Shown one piece after another: positions 37,447 to 45,530 of a stretch of 64,000 bases of DNA. The translations under genes and the position numbers were made by a program. The stretch covers positions 62,001 to 126,000 of the forward strand of contig NZ_FOPH01000007.1 in the NCBI RefSeq assembly GCF_900113415.1. Direction: 5' to 3'. The notes under the pieces were generated by a model. The model saw nothing but the letters and a program-made list of their open reading frames with translations. It searched no databases and was not told where the DNA came from. Each line of letters opens with the position of its first letter. Position 1 is the first letter of the stretch. This stretch comes from Oribacterium sp. WCC10 (GTDB lineage Bacteria; Bacillota; Clostridia; Lachnospirales; Lachnospiraceae).

Positions 37447-37989
37447 ATGAAGACATGGGTTTGTTCAGTATGCGGATACGTTTGTGAAGGTGAGAATCCA
37501 CCTGAGAAATGCCCTGTATGCGGTGTTCCTGCATCAAAGTTCACCGAGCAGTCCGGAGATATGACCTGGGCAGCTGAGCACGTTATCGGCGTAGCATCTG
37601 ATGCACCTGAAGATATCAAGGCAGATCTTCGTGCAAACTTCGAAGCTGAATGCACAGAAGTAGGTATGTATCTTGCTATGTCAAGAGCGGCTTTCCGTGA
37701 GGGTTATCCCGAAGTTGGTGAATATTATAAAACAGCAGCCTTTGAAGAAGCAGATCATGCTTCAAAATTTGCAGAACTTCTTGGTGAGTGCGTTTCTGCA
37801 TCAACAAAGGAAAACCTTACAGTTCGCGTAAAGGCAGAGAACGGTGCTACAGCCGGAAAGACGGATCTCGCAAAGAGAGCAAAGGCTCTGAATCTTGACG
37901 CTATCCATGATACCGTTCATGAGATGGCTCGCGACGAAGCTAGACACGGCAAGGCATTTGCAGGTCTCCTGAAGAGATACTTCGGCTAG
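37447..37989 (+). CDS. Reverse rubrerythrin
   Basis: A 180-residue NADH-linked peroxide-reducing di-iron protein with the domain order reversed from classical rubrerythrin. An N-terminal rubredoxin has two CxxC pairs (Cys6/Cys9 and Cys22/Cys25, as in [10 protein letters not shown] and KCPVCGVP). A ferritin-like four-helix domain follows, with di-iron ligands in [21 protein letters not shown] and [13 protein letters not shown]. In Clostridium acetobutylicum such proteins are PerR-controlled and detoxify peroxide and oxygen. A PerR-like box at the promoter fits this. AAAGGAG precedes the ATG, and a strong terminator follows. Confidence 0.93.
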   Translation: MKTWVCSVCGYVCEGENPPEKCPVCGVPASKFTEQSGDMTWAAEHVIGVASDAPEDIKADLRANFEAECTEVGMYLAMSRAAFREGYPEVGEYYKTAAFEEADHASKFAELLGECVSASTKENLTVRVKAENGATAGKTDLAKRAKALNLDAIHDTVHEMARDEARHGKAFAGLLKRYFG

Positions 37990-38030
37990 TGCATATGGAT
38001 AAAGAAAATGATTTTACCACCAAAAATTTA

Positions 38031-38068
38031 AGAGAGGATCCGGTCAGACCGGTTCCTCTCTTTTTTCT
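38031..38068 (+). terminator. Intrinsic terminator after the rubrerythrin gene
   Basis: AGAGAGGA-t-CCGGT pairs with ACCGG-t-TCCTCTCT, followed by TTTTTC and further T. Confidence 0.92.
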
Positions 38069-38081
38069 TTAATTTATTCAA

Positions 38082-38114
38082 TGACGTCAGTGTCAAGAGT
38101 ATTTGCCACTCACC
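38082..38114 (+). repeat. Copy 2 of the GTATTTGCC intergenic motif
   Basis: Contains AGTATTTGCCACTCAC, just beyond the rubrerythrin terminator. With copy 3 it forms direct repeats about 750 bp apart enclosing the rubrerythrin gene. Confidence 0.6.
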
Positions 38115-38124
38115 GATTAGCCCC

Positions 38125-38216
38125 AACGCACACGTTCGTGTGCATAGAGCAGGAATGCATACAGATTCCTATTGAGCGCTCAAAGCCGCGTGATTCCTTC
38201 GATTAAAAATCGAAGG
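38125..38216. other. Run of four adjacent hairpins/palindromes
   Basis: GCACACG-tt-CGTGTGC (38128-38143), AGGAAT/ATTCCT (38151-38170), TTGAGCGCTCAA (38172-38183) and CCTTCGATT-aaa-AATCGAAGG (38196-38216) follow each other in 90 nt. They lie between the convergent rubrerythrin and sirtuin genes. None has a T-run, so they are not ordinary terminators. Confidence 0.6.
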
Positions 38217-38290
38217 CAGTTGTGCTGCTGAACATTCAATTTAAGCATCATAGCTGTATTGATGTATCAACTTCAAACTTCTTTCAGGCA

Positions 38291-39055
38291 TTACCCAAGG
38301 CTGATACCGCTTATCTCAGCAAGTCTTGTGAACACTTCGCCTATCTTATCATTGATCACAAGTGTGTTTGCCGCTCTGCGGATGTTAAGTTCATCTCTGT
38401 TTATGATAACCAGATACTTTCCTTCAAAATAGTTTATATAGGAAGCTGCCGGATAAACCGTCAGTGATGTTCCTCCGATAATAAGCATATCTGCAGCGGA
38501 AATTGCATTCACTGATTTACGAACCGCCATCTCCGGAAGGCTTTCTTCATATAATGTTATATCCGGACGAATCACACCTCCGCAATCACAATGTGGCACC
38601 GGTTCCTTTGAATCGAAAATGTAATCCGTATAATACTTCTTTCCGCAGCTCATACAGTAGTTACGAAGGGCACTTCCGTGTATCTCATAAACTTTCTCAC
38701 TGCCTGCTTTCTGATGAAGTCCATCAATGTTCTGAGTAACAACAGCCTTCAGCTTACCTGTCTTTTCAAGCGCAGCCAGATATTTGTGAGCATTATTCGG
38801 TTCAATCTTTCTTGTGTCCATCTTCTGACGGTGGAATTCAAAGTAAACCTCCGGCTCACGCACAAGGCAGCTGTGACTCAGAAGATACTCCGGCTGATAC
38901 TTTTCAAACTGAACATCATGCTGGTTATACAGTCCGTCCTTGCTTCTGAAATCAGGAACACCACTTTCTGTGGATACGCCTGCTCCTCCAAAGAACACGA
39001 TGTTTTGAGATTTGTCTACCATATCCTTCAGTTCCAAAATCTTCTGTTCATCCAT
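38291..39055 (-). CDS. Sir2-type NAD-dependent protein deacylase
   Basis: A 254-residue sirtuin. It has the NAD-binding motif FFGGAGVSTESGVPDFRS, the NIDGLHQKAG motif and the catalytic His in VYEIHGS. A zinc site is formed by CMSCGKKYY and HCDCGG, and GTSLTVYPAASYI is near the end. It removes acetyl or other acyl groups from lysine using NAD. It is separated by 70 nt from the upstream 5-formyl-THF cyclo-ligase gene and is probably co-transcribed with it. Confidence 0.95.
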   Translation of the reverse strand: MDEQKILELKDMVDKSQNIVFFGGAGVSTESGVPDFRSKDGLYNQHDVQFEKYQPEYLLSHSCLVREPEVYFEFHRQKMDTRKIEPNNAHKYLAALEKTGKLKAVVTQNIDGLHQKAGSEKVYEIHGSALRNYCMSCGKKYYTDYIFDSKEPVPHCDCGGVIRPDITLYEESLPEMAVRKSVNAISAADMLIIGGTSLTVYPAASYINYFEGKYLVIINRDELNIRRAANTLVINDKIGEVFTRLAEISGISLG

Positions 39056-39125
39056 AGCATTCTCCCTTCAACCTAAAGAACATACATATATAAACTAAAT
39101 CATAGACTACACTTTGGGGGACACA

Positions 39126-39782
39126 TCATCTCTTTTTAATCAGCAGATCCTTCAACATTCCGATGATACCCTTACTTCTGATTTCCTTCACTATCTCATT
39201 GGTGGTATCGTCACTTTGTGTTCCCGGATTGTAGATTCTATCCTCCGTAAACACCCTGTCCATCTTTACATCGTACTGCTCCATAGGGATATTATCAGAC
39301 ATAAGTTCTTCATAGCAGAGACAATATTTATACATAGTCTGTCCCTTCAGCCATCTGTCATAGTATCCGGCACCGTGTCCAAGCCTTCCTCCCCACCTGT
39401 CAGCAGATACGCATGGCACCACCGCCAGTGCAATCTTGTATCCATCAACAACAGGAAGCCCCCGTTTTGGCTCAAGTATCCCCATGGTACCGGTCTCGAG
39501 ATCATCCCAGCATGTTATCTTGACAGCCTCCATATCATGCTCTGCCCCGGGAATGCACCTTGGCACTGTAACTGTCTTTCCCATCTGCCAGGCAGTTTCA
39601 ATGATAGTCCTTGTATCCGGTTCATTGTCCATACTTACGTAACAAAAGATGGAGTCCACCTGTTGAAATACCGGGTATAAAAGAAATCTCGTAGCGATAC
39701 CTGCATCAGATTTTTCTCTGTACTCTTTTGTTATTGTCTTATTCTTTTCTCTGATCAGGGTTCGTAATTCATTTTTATCCAT
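39126..39782 (-). CDS. 5-formyltetrahydrofolate cyclo-ligase
   Basis: A 218-residue ATP-dependent enzyme that returns 5-formyl-THF to 5,10-methenyl-THF. Signatures are IFCYVSMDNEPDT, VPRCIPG and the ATP/folate motif RLGHGAGYYDRWL. The N-terminus MDKNELRTLIREKNKT is typical. The C-terminal 20 residues (VKEIRSKGIIGMLKDLLIKKR) run past the usual family end. It lies directly upstream of the sirtuin gene on the same strand. Confidence 0.92.
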   Translation of the reverse strand: MDKNELRTLIREKNKTITKEYREKSDAGIATRFLLYPVFQQVDSIFCYVSMDNEPDTRTIIETAWQMGKTVTVPRCIPGAEHDMEAVKITCWDDLETGTMGILEPKRGLPVVDGYKIALAVVPCVSADRWGGRLGHGAGYYDRWLKGQTMYKYCLCYEELMSDNIPMEQYDVKMDRVFTEDRIYNPGTQSDDTTNEIVKEIRSKGIIGMLKDLLIKKR

Positions 39783-39816
39783 AACACTATTATAATCTTC
39801 CTTTCCGTTATTATGC

Positions 39817-39890
39817 CAAGGAAAGACTGATCATATCAGCATTTCCTTTATTCCATATTGCGTAAGTATCCGGCGCGTCTCCGCTATTGC
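39817..39890 (+). repeat. Double-hairpin intergenic repeat, partial copy D
   Basis: Keeps the left hairpin (GGAAAGACTGAT-cat-ATCAGCATTTCC) followed by a weak trace of the centre (TCCGGCGCGTC). The rest is lost. Confidence 0.5.
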
Positions 39891-39952
39891 AGAATGTTTA
39901 TTAAAAATTAATTTTTCATTTCAAATAAAAATGTTTTCTTACGTTTTTGATA

Positions 39953-39981
39953 TTCACAAGGATATACCTTCATGCTACTAT
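39953..39981 (+). promoter_or_regulatory. Extended -10 promoter-like sequence of an orphan plus-strand transcript
   Basis: -35 TTCACA (39953-39958), 17-nt spacer and -10 TACTAT (39976-39981) with a TGC extension just before it. Confidence 0.5.
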
Positions 39982-40107
39982 AAGTATACAAGAAATAGAT
40001 CAGTTAACACATCATCTGACGAGAAAGGATGATCCAAGTTAACTACAGTGACTGTGATCGGTCGTGGTCATGCATAGTCACAAAACTATATCGGAGAAAG
40101 CAGAGGG

Positions 40108-40167
40108 ATGAAAATTATGACACCAGCTCAGTTATTCGATGATATCTCGATGCTTCAGGTAAGGTAA
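40108..40167 (+). CDS. Possible 19-residue peptide in the orphan transcript
   Basis: Encodes MKIMTPAQLFDDISMLQVR. AGAGGG lies directly before the first ATG and 9 nt before the second (MTPAQ), the better-spaced start. The single stop is followed in frame by 39 more sense codons (FRKSDNSTLSGHV...). This could be a leader peptide, a small protein, or the start of a broken gene. Confidence 0.3.
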   Translation: MKIMTPAQLFDDISMLQVR

Positions 40168-40466
40168 TTTAGGAAAAGCGATAACAGCACTTTAAGTGGT
40201 CATGTTATTCAACTGAGGAGTGTTTCTCCAATTTATTTAACCTTCTTGAAGCCAGATACCATCGTTCCGGTAAACAATAAGTATTAAGAATAAAATCTTA
40301 GAATCTATTTTATTTTAAATTTTTACAAGGTATATAAGTGAGACGAGCACAAAGCCGTCATCGAAGAAACTGTATATACCTAATACAAAGAAGGGAGACT
40401 ACCCCGTTGTATTAGTTAGTTGAAAAATTGAATATAGATTAAGAAACAATTTTAAATACTTAGAAA

Positions 40467-40498
40467 GGACCCTCGAGGAAGGGTCCTTTGTTTTGTCA
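40467..40498 (+). terminator. Intrinsic terminator of the orphan transcript
   Basis: AAAGGACCCT pairs with AGGGTCCTTT, followed by GTTTTG on the plus strand. On the minus strand, after pepT, no T-run follows, so it mainly serves plus-strand transcription. Confidence 0.8.
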
Positions 40499-41746
40499 TT
40501 ATTTATTCTTTCCAACCATATCTGTAGCAAGATTTGTAAGTACCGAAACCATCTTTCTCATGGAATTGATATTAAGATACTCATAGATGCCATGATAGTT
40601 CTCACCACCTGTTGAAAGGTTCGGACACGGAAGACCCTTGAAGCTAAGCTGCGCTCCATCTGTTCCGCCTCTGATAGGAACTGTCTTAGGCTCAACTCCT
40701 GCCTTTCTGAACGCTTCTTCAGCAGCATCTATAAGATACATATTGTCCGGCTCAATCTTTTCTCTCATATTAAAGTACTGATCTTTCAGAATGACCTCAA
40801 CACTTGCCGCAGTATCCTTATATTTCTCATTCAGCTTATCAGCTGCTTTCCGAAAGATTTCCTTTTTCTCGAGGAATTTCGCCTTATCATGATCACGGAT
40901 AATGTAACTCATATTGGTACATGCCTCATCTCCGTTTATTCCCGTAAGATGGAAAAATCCCTCATATCCTTCTGTGTTTGCCGGGCGCTCGTCAGGAAGC
41001 AGTGCATCAAACTCCATAGCAACAAGCGCTGCATTTACCATCTTATTCTTTGCATCTCCGGGATGAACATTAACACCTGTTATGCTGACCTTACCGGATG
41101 CAGCATTGAAATTCTCATATTCTATCTCACCAATGGTACCACCATCAACAGTGTATGCCACATCTGCTCCAAAGTCTGCCACATCAAAGAACATAGGCCC
41201 TTCACCTATCTCCTCGTCCGGTGTAAAACCAATCTCAATCTCTCCATGCTTTAACTCAGGATGCTGAAGAAGATACTCCGCCATAGCCATGATAGCTGCA
41301 ACACCTGCCTTGTCATCTGCGCCAAGGAGTGTTGTTCCGTCTGTAACCAGGAGATCATCACCAATCATAGTTTCAAGCTTAGGGAACGTTTTAGGTGAAA
41401 GTACAATGTTCTTTTCCTTGTTGAGAACAATATCTCCACCCTGATAATTCTTAATCTCTCTTGGGTTTACCCCCTCATCACTTGCGGATGGTGAAGTATC
41501 CATATGTGCTATGAATCCAAGCTTTGGTGTCTTTTTACCTTCTTCAGGGCTGAGATTTGACGGAATTCTTCCAAATACATAGCAGTGTTCACTGAGATGT
41601 ACGTTCTCAATCCCCAACTCCTTCATCTGCTTTTCCAGTAGTCTTGCAAGATCGAACTGTTTTTCAGTTGAAGGATGTGTTCCTGTCTCCTCGCTTGACT
41701 GTGTATCAATCTTTGCATACTCGATAAATCTTTCCAATACGTCCAT
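40499..41746 (-). CDS. pepT: Peptidase T (tripeptide aminopeptidase)
   Basis: Zinc aminopeptidase of the M20B family that removes N-terminal residues from tripeptides. Metal-site motifs are LGFIAHMDTSPSASDEGV, TLLGADDKAGVAAIM and FTPDEEIGEGPMFFDVADFGAD, with a dimerisation domain inserted near residues 215-320. GGAG lies before the ATG. The 415-residue length is typical. It lies 18 nt downstream of metA on the same strand, so the two are probably one transcript. Confidence 0.95.
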   Translation of the reverse strand: MDVLERFIEYAKIDTQSSEETGTHPSTEKQFDLARLLEKQMKELGIENVHLSEHCYVFGRIPSNLSPEEGKKTPKLGFIAHMDTSPSASDEGVNPREIKNYQGGDIVLNKEKNIVLSPKTFPKLETMIGDDLLVTDGTTLLGADDKAGVAAIMAMAEYLLQHPELKHGEIEIGFTPDEEIGEGPMFFDVADFGADVAYTVDGGTIGEIEYENFNAASGKVSITGVNVHPGDAKNKMVNAALVAMEFDALLPDERPANTEGYEGFFHLTGINGDEACTNMSYIIRDHDKAKFLEKKEIFRKAADKLNEKYKDTAASVEVILKDQYFNMREKIEPDNMYLIDAAEEAFRKAGVEPKTVPIRGGTDGAQLSFKGLPCPNLSTGGENYHGIYEYLNINSMRKMVSVLTNLATDMVGKNK

Positions 41747-41764
41747 GATGTCTCCAATTTCTGT

Positions 41765-42766
41765 TTAAATATTTTTTCTAAAAGTAAGAGTTGTATCTCT
41801 TTCCTGAAGGTGATCGCCTTCTACATAACTGTCATACTCCACAGGTTTAAGTTCATTAAGATCATATGGTGTTTCCTGATATACGAAATTAAGCCAGTTG
41901 GTGTAGGTGCAATTTGATGTGGATCTCCAGCTGAGTATCGGCTCCTTTGACGGGTCATCATCCTGATAGTAGTTTACAGGGATATCAGGATTAAGCCCCT
42001 TTTTAAGGTCTCTCTTATATTCCTTATCTAGATCATACTTGTCATATTCAGAGTGACCTGTGATAAATATCTGTCGGCTGGAACATGCGAGAACCATATA
42101 TGTCCCTCCATCTTCCGGTTTCTCTGACTCAGCAACCACATATAGCTCAGGATTGCTCCTCACCGCTTCTTCGTCAATACCTGTATATCGGGAAACAGGA
42201 ACATAAAAATAGTCATCCATACCACGCATTATCATTTTTTTCCTGTGCAGAACCTTATGTCTGTATATACCGGAAAGCTTCTTTGGAAGCATAACCTTCT
42301 CTATACCATAATGATAGTAAAGTCCGGCCTGAGCCCCCCAGCATATGTGGAATGTAGAAAATACGTGTGTTTTTGACCACTCCATGATCTTTTTCAGTTC
42401 ATCCCAGTATTCAACCTCTTCAAAAGGCATCTTTTCCACCGGAGCACCGGTAATGATAAGACCATCAAATCTCTCATTCTCTATCTGGCTCAGGGTAACA
42501 TAAAATTTATTAAGATGGGACGCCGCAGTATGTGTCGACTCATGGGTGGCAACTTTCATCAATGTTATCTCAGTCTGGATAGGAAAATTGGATAATACCC
42601 TTAGGATATCCAGTTCTGTGTCTTCCTTCAAAGGCATCAGATTGAGAATGCATATCTTCAGCGGTCGTATCTCCTGAGACTGGGCACGCTGCTCGTCCAT
42701 AACAAAAATGTTTTCACTTTCCAGTATGTGTTTTGCCGGTAAATCATTCTGTACTTTAATTGGCAT
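41765..42766 (-). CDS. metA: Homoserine O-acyltransferase MetA, predicted acetyl-CoA type
   Basis: First committed step of methionine synthesis, acylating homoserine. It is a class I glutamine amidotransferase-like fold with the catalytic Cys142 in TFHICWGAQAGLYY, and motifs ILNLMPLKEDTE and ITGHSEYD. Residue 111 is Glu (TGAPVEKMPFEEVEYW). In the MetA family Glu111 has been linked to acetyl-CoA use and Gly111 to succinyl-CoA, so this is predicted to be an acetyltransferase despite common succinyltransferase naming. GGGAGAT precedes the ATG. It is divergent from metK, which is controlled by a SAM riboswitch. Confidence 0.94.
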   Translation of the reverse strand: MPIKVQNDLPAKHILESENIFVMDEQRAQSQEIRPLKICILNLMPLKEDTELDILRVLSNFPIQTEITLMKVATHESTHTAASHLNKFYVTLSQIENERFDGLIITGAPVEKMPFEEVEYWDELKKIMEWSKTHVFSTFHICWGAQAGLYYHYGIEKVMLPKKLSGIYRHKVLHRKKMIMRGMDDYFYVPVSRYTGIDEEAVRSNPELYVVAESEKPEDGGTYMVLACSSRQIFITGHSEYDKYDLDKEYKRDLKKGLNPDIPVNYYQDDDPSKEPILSWRSTSNCTYTNWLNFVYQETPYDLNELKPVEYDSYVEGDHLQERDTTLTFRKNI

Positions 42767-43154
42767 ATGAACATCTCCCTAAATTCAGAGGTACCCCTCA
42801 TTTTTTGTACTGTTCTAACCTGTACAAATGCTATCCTTACCCGAATAAAACTGTGAGAAGATAGACAATTAAACATAAGTATACATTAAATAATCAAGAA
42901 TTTAAACATTGCTGTTAAGATAGATTTCGATAGAATATATCAACAAGAATACACATGGTTTCCATGTCATAGTCATCGGTAATATATGCTTCTTCCGACA
43001 GAACCTTTTCTGCAAATATACTTTGACTACAGTTTGACAAGAGTTCTGACCACATTTTAAATAATTCTCTGACTGACATTTATAAATATCAGACGTATGC
43101 CGATGAAAACTATATGGGTAAACAGTATGGGAGAACGCTGATTTAATATAGATA
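42767..43154. other. Divergent metA/metK promoter region
   Basis: AT-rich, with no gene. The metA side carries no riboswitch that I can recognise, although metK has one on the other strand. No clear metA promoter could be fixed. Confidence 0.4.
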
Positions 43155-43182
43155 TTGACAAATAGAAATGAAATGTTACAAT
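43155..43182 (+). promoter_or_regulatory. Sigma-A promoter of metK
   Basis: -35 TTGACA (43155-43160), 16-nt spacer and -10 TACAAT (43177-43182), about 20 nt before the riboswitch. Confidence 0.8.
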
Positions 43183-43200
43183 ATCCCGTACAAATGAATA

Positions 43201-43306
43201 CTTATTCAGAGTCGGTGGAGCTACATAGGAGCTATGAAACCGCAGCAACCCCGGGAAAACCGGAAGGTGCTAACCTGAGCGAACTAATTTTGTTTCGAAC
43301 AATAAG
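43201..43306 (+). promoter_or_regulatory. SAM-I (S-box) riboswitch upstream of metK
   Basis: It shows the S-box core: CAGAG-TCGGTGGAG, then GCTATGAAACCGCAGCAACC, a P3 stem CCGG-gaaaa-CCGG, then AAGGTGCTAA and CCTGAGCGAAC. P1 is closed by CTTATT (43201-43206) with AATAAG (43301-43306). AATAAG can instead pair with CTTATT at 43313-43318, giving the alternative state before the terminator. High SAM should favour P1 and termination. Confidence 0.92.
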
Positions 43307-43321
43307 AGGATGCTTATTATG

Positions 43322-43354
43322 AGCCGGTCGATTGTTCGACGGGCTTTTTCTTTT
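43322..43354 (+). terminator. Riboswitch-controlled terminator before metK
   Basis: AGCCGGTCGA (43322-43331) pairs with TCGACGGGCT (43336-43345) with one mismatch, followed by TTTTCTTTT. It lies between the S-box and the metK start. Confidence 0.88.
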
Positions 43355-43426
43355 GTAAATAGACAGACTCATCCGTTTTTCATTTTCGAAACACCAGGAC
43401 GCTATGCGTCAGAAAGGATTTTTTAT

Positions 43427-44485
43427 ATGTTATTTTCATCAGAGCAGGTATCCAACGGACATCCTGATAAAATCTGTGACCAGATTTCAGATGCGATCGT
43501 AACCGATATTCTTCAGCATGACAAAGCAGGTCGTATAGCTGCAGAAACAACAATCAAGGACTTCGAGATCACAATTCTTGGTGAGGTTACAACCAATTAT
43601 GACCCTGATTACGAGAAACTCACACGTGACGTTCTTAAGAAAATTGGTCTCACAGATATAGATAAGTACAACATTCGTATTCTCATCTCCAAGCAGTCAC
43701 CTGATATCGCCATGGGCGTAGACAATGATGGCGCCGGAGACCAGGGAATGATGTTCGGATATGCCACCAATGAAACAGAAGAACTTCTTCCTATCCCTTA
43801 TGTTCTTTCAAACAGAGCACTTCTCAAACTTCGTGAGTTTAACTTAAAGGATGGATTCAAGACTCTTCGTCCGGATGCGAAGGCGCAGGTATCTTTCGAT
43901 TACAAGACTCATCGTATCGATACTTTCCTTATTTCTACACAGCACGCTGAGGAAACATCTCTTGATAAGGTACGAGAGATTGTTTCAGCCATCATGAAGG
44001 AAACTGCTGAAGAACTTTCTCTCAATACGGATTTCAGAATACTTGTAAATCCTACAGGACGTTTTGTTCTCGGTTCTTCATTTGCTGATTCCGGTCTCAC
44101 AGGACGTAAGATCATCGCTGATACTTACGGCGGAGCTGCTCATCACGGCGGCGGAGCTTTCTCAGGAAAGGACCCAAGTAAGGTTGACCGTTCCGCAGCA
44201 TACATGGCCCGTAAGATTGCCAGAGACATCGTTACAGCCGGCAAGGCTGACCGTTGTGAGGTTCAGCTTGCTTATGCCATCGGTGTTGCAGAGCCTGTAT
44301 CCGTTTATGTTGATTGTTTCGGAACCGAAAAGGAAGATTGCAACAAGATCTGGGATGACATCAAGCACAATTATGACCTTACACCAAAGGGTATCATCAA
44401 TTCTCTTAAGCTTCGTGATGTTGATTACAACCTTGTTTCAAGCTATGGTCACTTCGGAAAGCCGGAGCTTCCATGGGAGCAGTAA
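43427..44485 (+). CDS. metK: S-adenosylmethionine synthetase (short form)
   Basis: Makes SAM from methionine and ATP. Signatures are SSEQVSNGHPDKICDQISDA, GAGDQGMMFGYATNET, DTYGGAAHHGGGAFSGKDPSKVDRSAAY and the end SYGHFGKPELPWEQ. At 352 residues it is shorter than the usual 380-400. The active-site loop between GVD and GAGDQG is only ND, where the Bacillus protein has about 20 residues, and the C-terminal tail is missing. AAAGGA before the ATG at 43427 sets the start; the frame upstream runs through the terminator and is not coding. Expression is controlled by the S-box. Confidence 0.95.
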   Translation: MLFSSEQVSNGHPDKICDQISDAIVTDILQHDKAGRIAAETTIKDFEITILGEVTTNYDPDYEKLTRDVLKKIGLTDIDKYNIRILISKQSPDIAMGVDNDGAGDQGMMFGYATNETEELLPIPYVLSNRALLKLREFNLKDGFKTLRPDAKAQVSFDYKTHRIDTFLISTQHAEETSLDKVREIVSAIMKETAEELSLNTDFRILVNPTGRFVLGSSFADSGLTGRKIIADTYGGAAHHGGGAFSGKDPSKVDRSAAYMARKIARDIVTAGKADRCEVQLAYAIGVAEPVSVYVDCFGTEKEDCNKIWDDIKHNYDLTPKGIINSLKLRDVDYNLVSSYGHFGKPELPWEQ

Positions 44486-44525
44486 TGCTTCATTTTTGAA
44501 CAACATAACAAAATGTGTTATTATA

Positions 44526-44555
44526 ATGCAGTCACTACGGTGGCTGCATTTTTTA
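44526..44555 (+). terminator. Intrinsic terminator after metK
   Basis: ATGCAGTCA (44526-44534) pairs with TGGCTGCAT (44541-44549), followed by TTTTTTAT. Confidence 0.88.
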
Positions 44556-44601
44556 TATAATATAATGAAGCCATATTTGCACACAGAATAAGGTGATATA
44601 A

Positions 44602-45339
44602 GTGAACAATCATTTCAATATAAAAAAACATATCAAGAACAACACTCATAACATGAAGCCTCTTTGGCGTGACTGGCTTACATACGACCTTGTTTTTGGA
44701 ATATCCTTACAGATATTCATCTTTCTTTTTTCTATGTTTTTCTGGTCAATGAGATTTCCAAAGCTCACATTCGAGAAAGCTACAGTTTTAAATCTTCTTT
44801 ACCTAAGCCTGTTTCTACCGTTTTTTACAGGTCTTCTCGGATTATGGGCAAGAACATATGAATCCCGCTCATGGACAAAGTTCTTCACAGCGATCTCATT
44901 TCCTTCTCTCATCATAGGAATCATTGCCACTGTATTCCTTTGTATACTGCCACCATACTGTTCCGGCACAACTGAAGTTCATAATTATATGAAGTTCGAT
45001 GATGATATCGATGCTATAACAAGAGATACTGTAGATGCTGTTTTTCCGGATATTATCGCGGCTGACGCTTCCAACATTTCCTATCGTTACTATAAGTATA
45101 GCAGTATTCTTGAAAACAGTTTCCACATGAGCCTTGGTGAAACTCTTTCCGACACGGAATTCTCTGATGAAAGTACACGTCTTTTGTCACTGCCTGAGTT
45201 TGATTCTGCTGAGATTTCAAACAACTCTGATATCACTCTCATTGACACAGTACTTGATAACAGGCTTATTGTACATATCACCCTGGATGATACTTACAAA
45301 AGAATAATCTATTCTATAGGATATAATTCAATAAACTGA
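44602..45339 (+). CDS. Unrecognised membrane protein
   Basis: A 245-residue protein I cannot assign to a family. It has a Lys/His/Asn-rich N-terminus and three predicted membrane segments (about 30-52, 63-83 and 94-117). An extracytoplasmic domain of about 125 residues follows, with many Asp, Ser and Tyr (DDIDAITRDTVDAVFPDIIAAD, NISYRYYKYSSILENSF) and no Cys after the membrane part. The start is GTG at 44602, supported by AAGGTGAT. It is preceded by the metK terminator and has no partner gene on its strand. Confidence 0.7.
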   Translation: MNNHFNIKKHIKNNTHNMKPLWRDWLTYDLVFGISLQIFIFLFSMFFWSMRFPKLTFEKATVLNLLYLSLFLPFFTGLLGLWARTYESRSWTKFFTAISFPSLIIGIIATVFLCILPPYCSGTTEVHNYMKFDDDIDAITRDTVDAVFPDIIAADASNISYRYYKYSSILENSFHMSLGETLSDTEFSDESTRLLSLPEFDSAEISNNSDITLIDTVLDNRLIVHITLDDTYKRIIYSIGYNSIN

Positions 45340-45454
45340 TCCACCAGATTTCTTTTCATTTTCTATTTTATAAGTCGTAGTCTATTCACTAATAAGCATC
45401 AATAGAACTGTTTACATGCAAATAATTTTCTTTCTATCAGTTAGTCGGCAACCA

Positions 45455-45491
45455 TAAAAAGACCGACCACATAATATGTGATCGGTCTTCT
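45455..45491 (-). terminator. Intrinsic terminator after tpiA
   Basis: AAGACCGA pairs with TCGGTCTT around an inner CACAT/ATGTG, followed by TTTTTATGG on the minus strand. Confidence 0.88.
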
Positions 45492-45530
45492 CAGGAAGAT
45501 ATAAGTAAATCAGCCAGTCAAAAAAGCCGA

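Larger units (their letters stand above)
39985..40498 (+). ncRNA. Orphan structured plus-strand transcript with short ORF (function unknown)
   Basis: About 510 nt between a promoter-like sequence and a strong plus-strand terminator, in a region where the flanking genes are on the minus strand. Stems seen are ATCATC/GATGAT (40010-40032), ATAACA...TGTTAT (40181-40210 area) and GGTATATA-AGT...ACT-g-TATATACC enclosing GACG/CGTC (about 40329-40380). The last is CTAATACAA/TTGTATTAG around GGG/CCC (about 40379-40416). A 19-codon ORF lies at 40108-40167. I do not recognise an RNA family. A decayed gene is the main alternative, since the frame of the short ORF stays open 39 codons past its stop. Confidence 0.45.

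Noticed and set aside
43310-43426. In-frame 39-codon extension upstream of metK
   Set aside because: It runs through the riboswitch terminator; AAAGGA and the conserved MLFSSEQVSNGHPDK start are at 43427.
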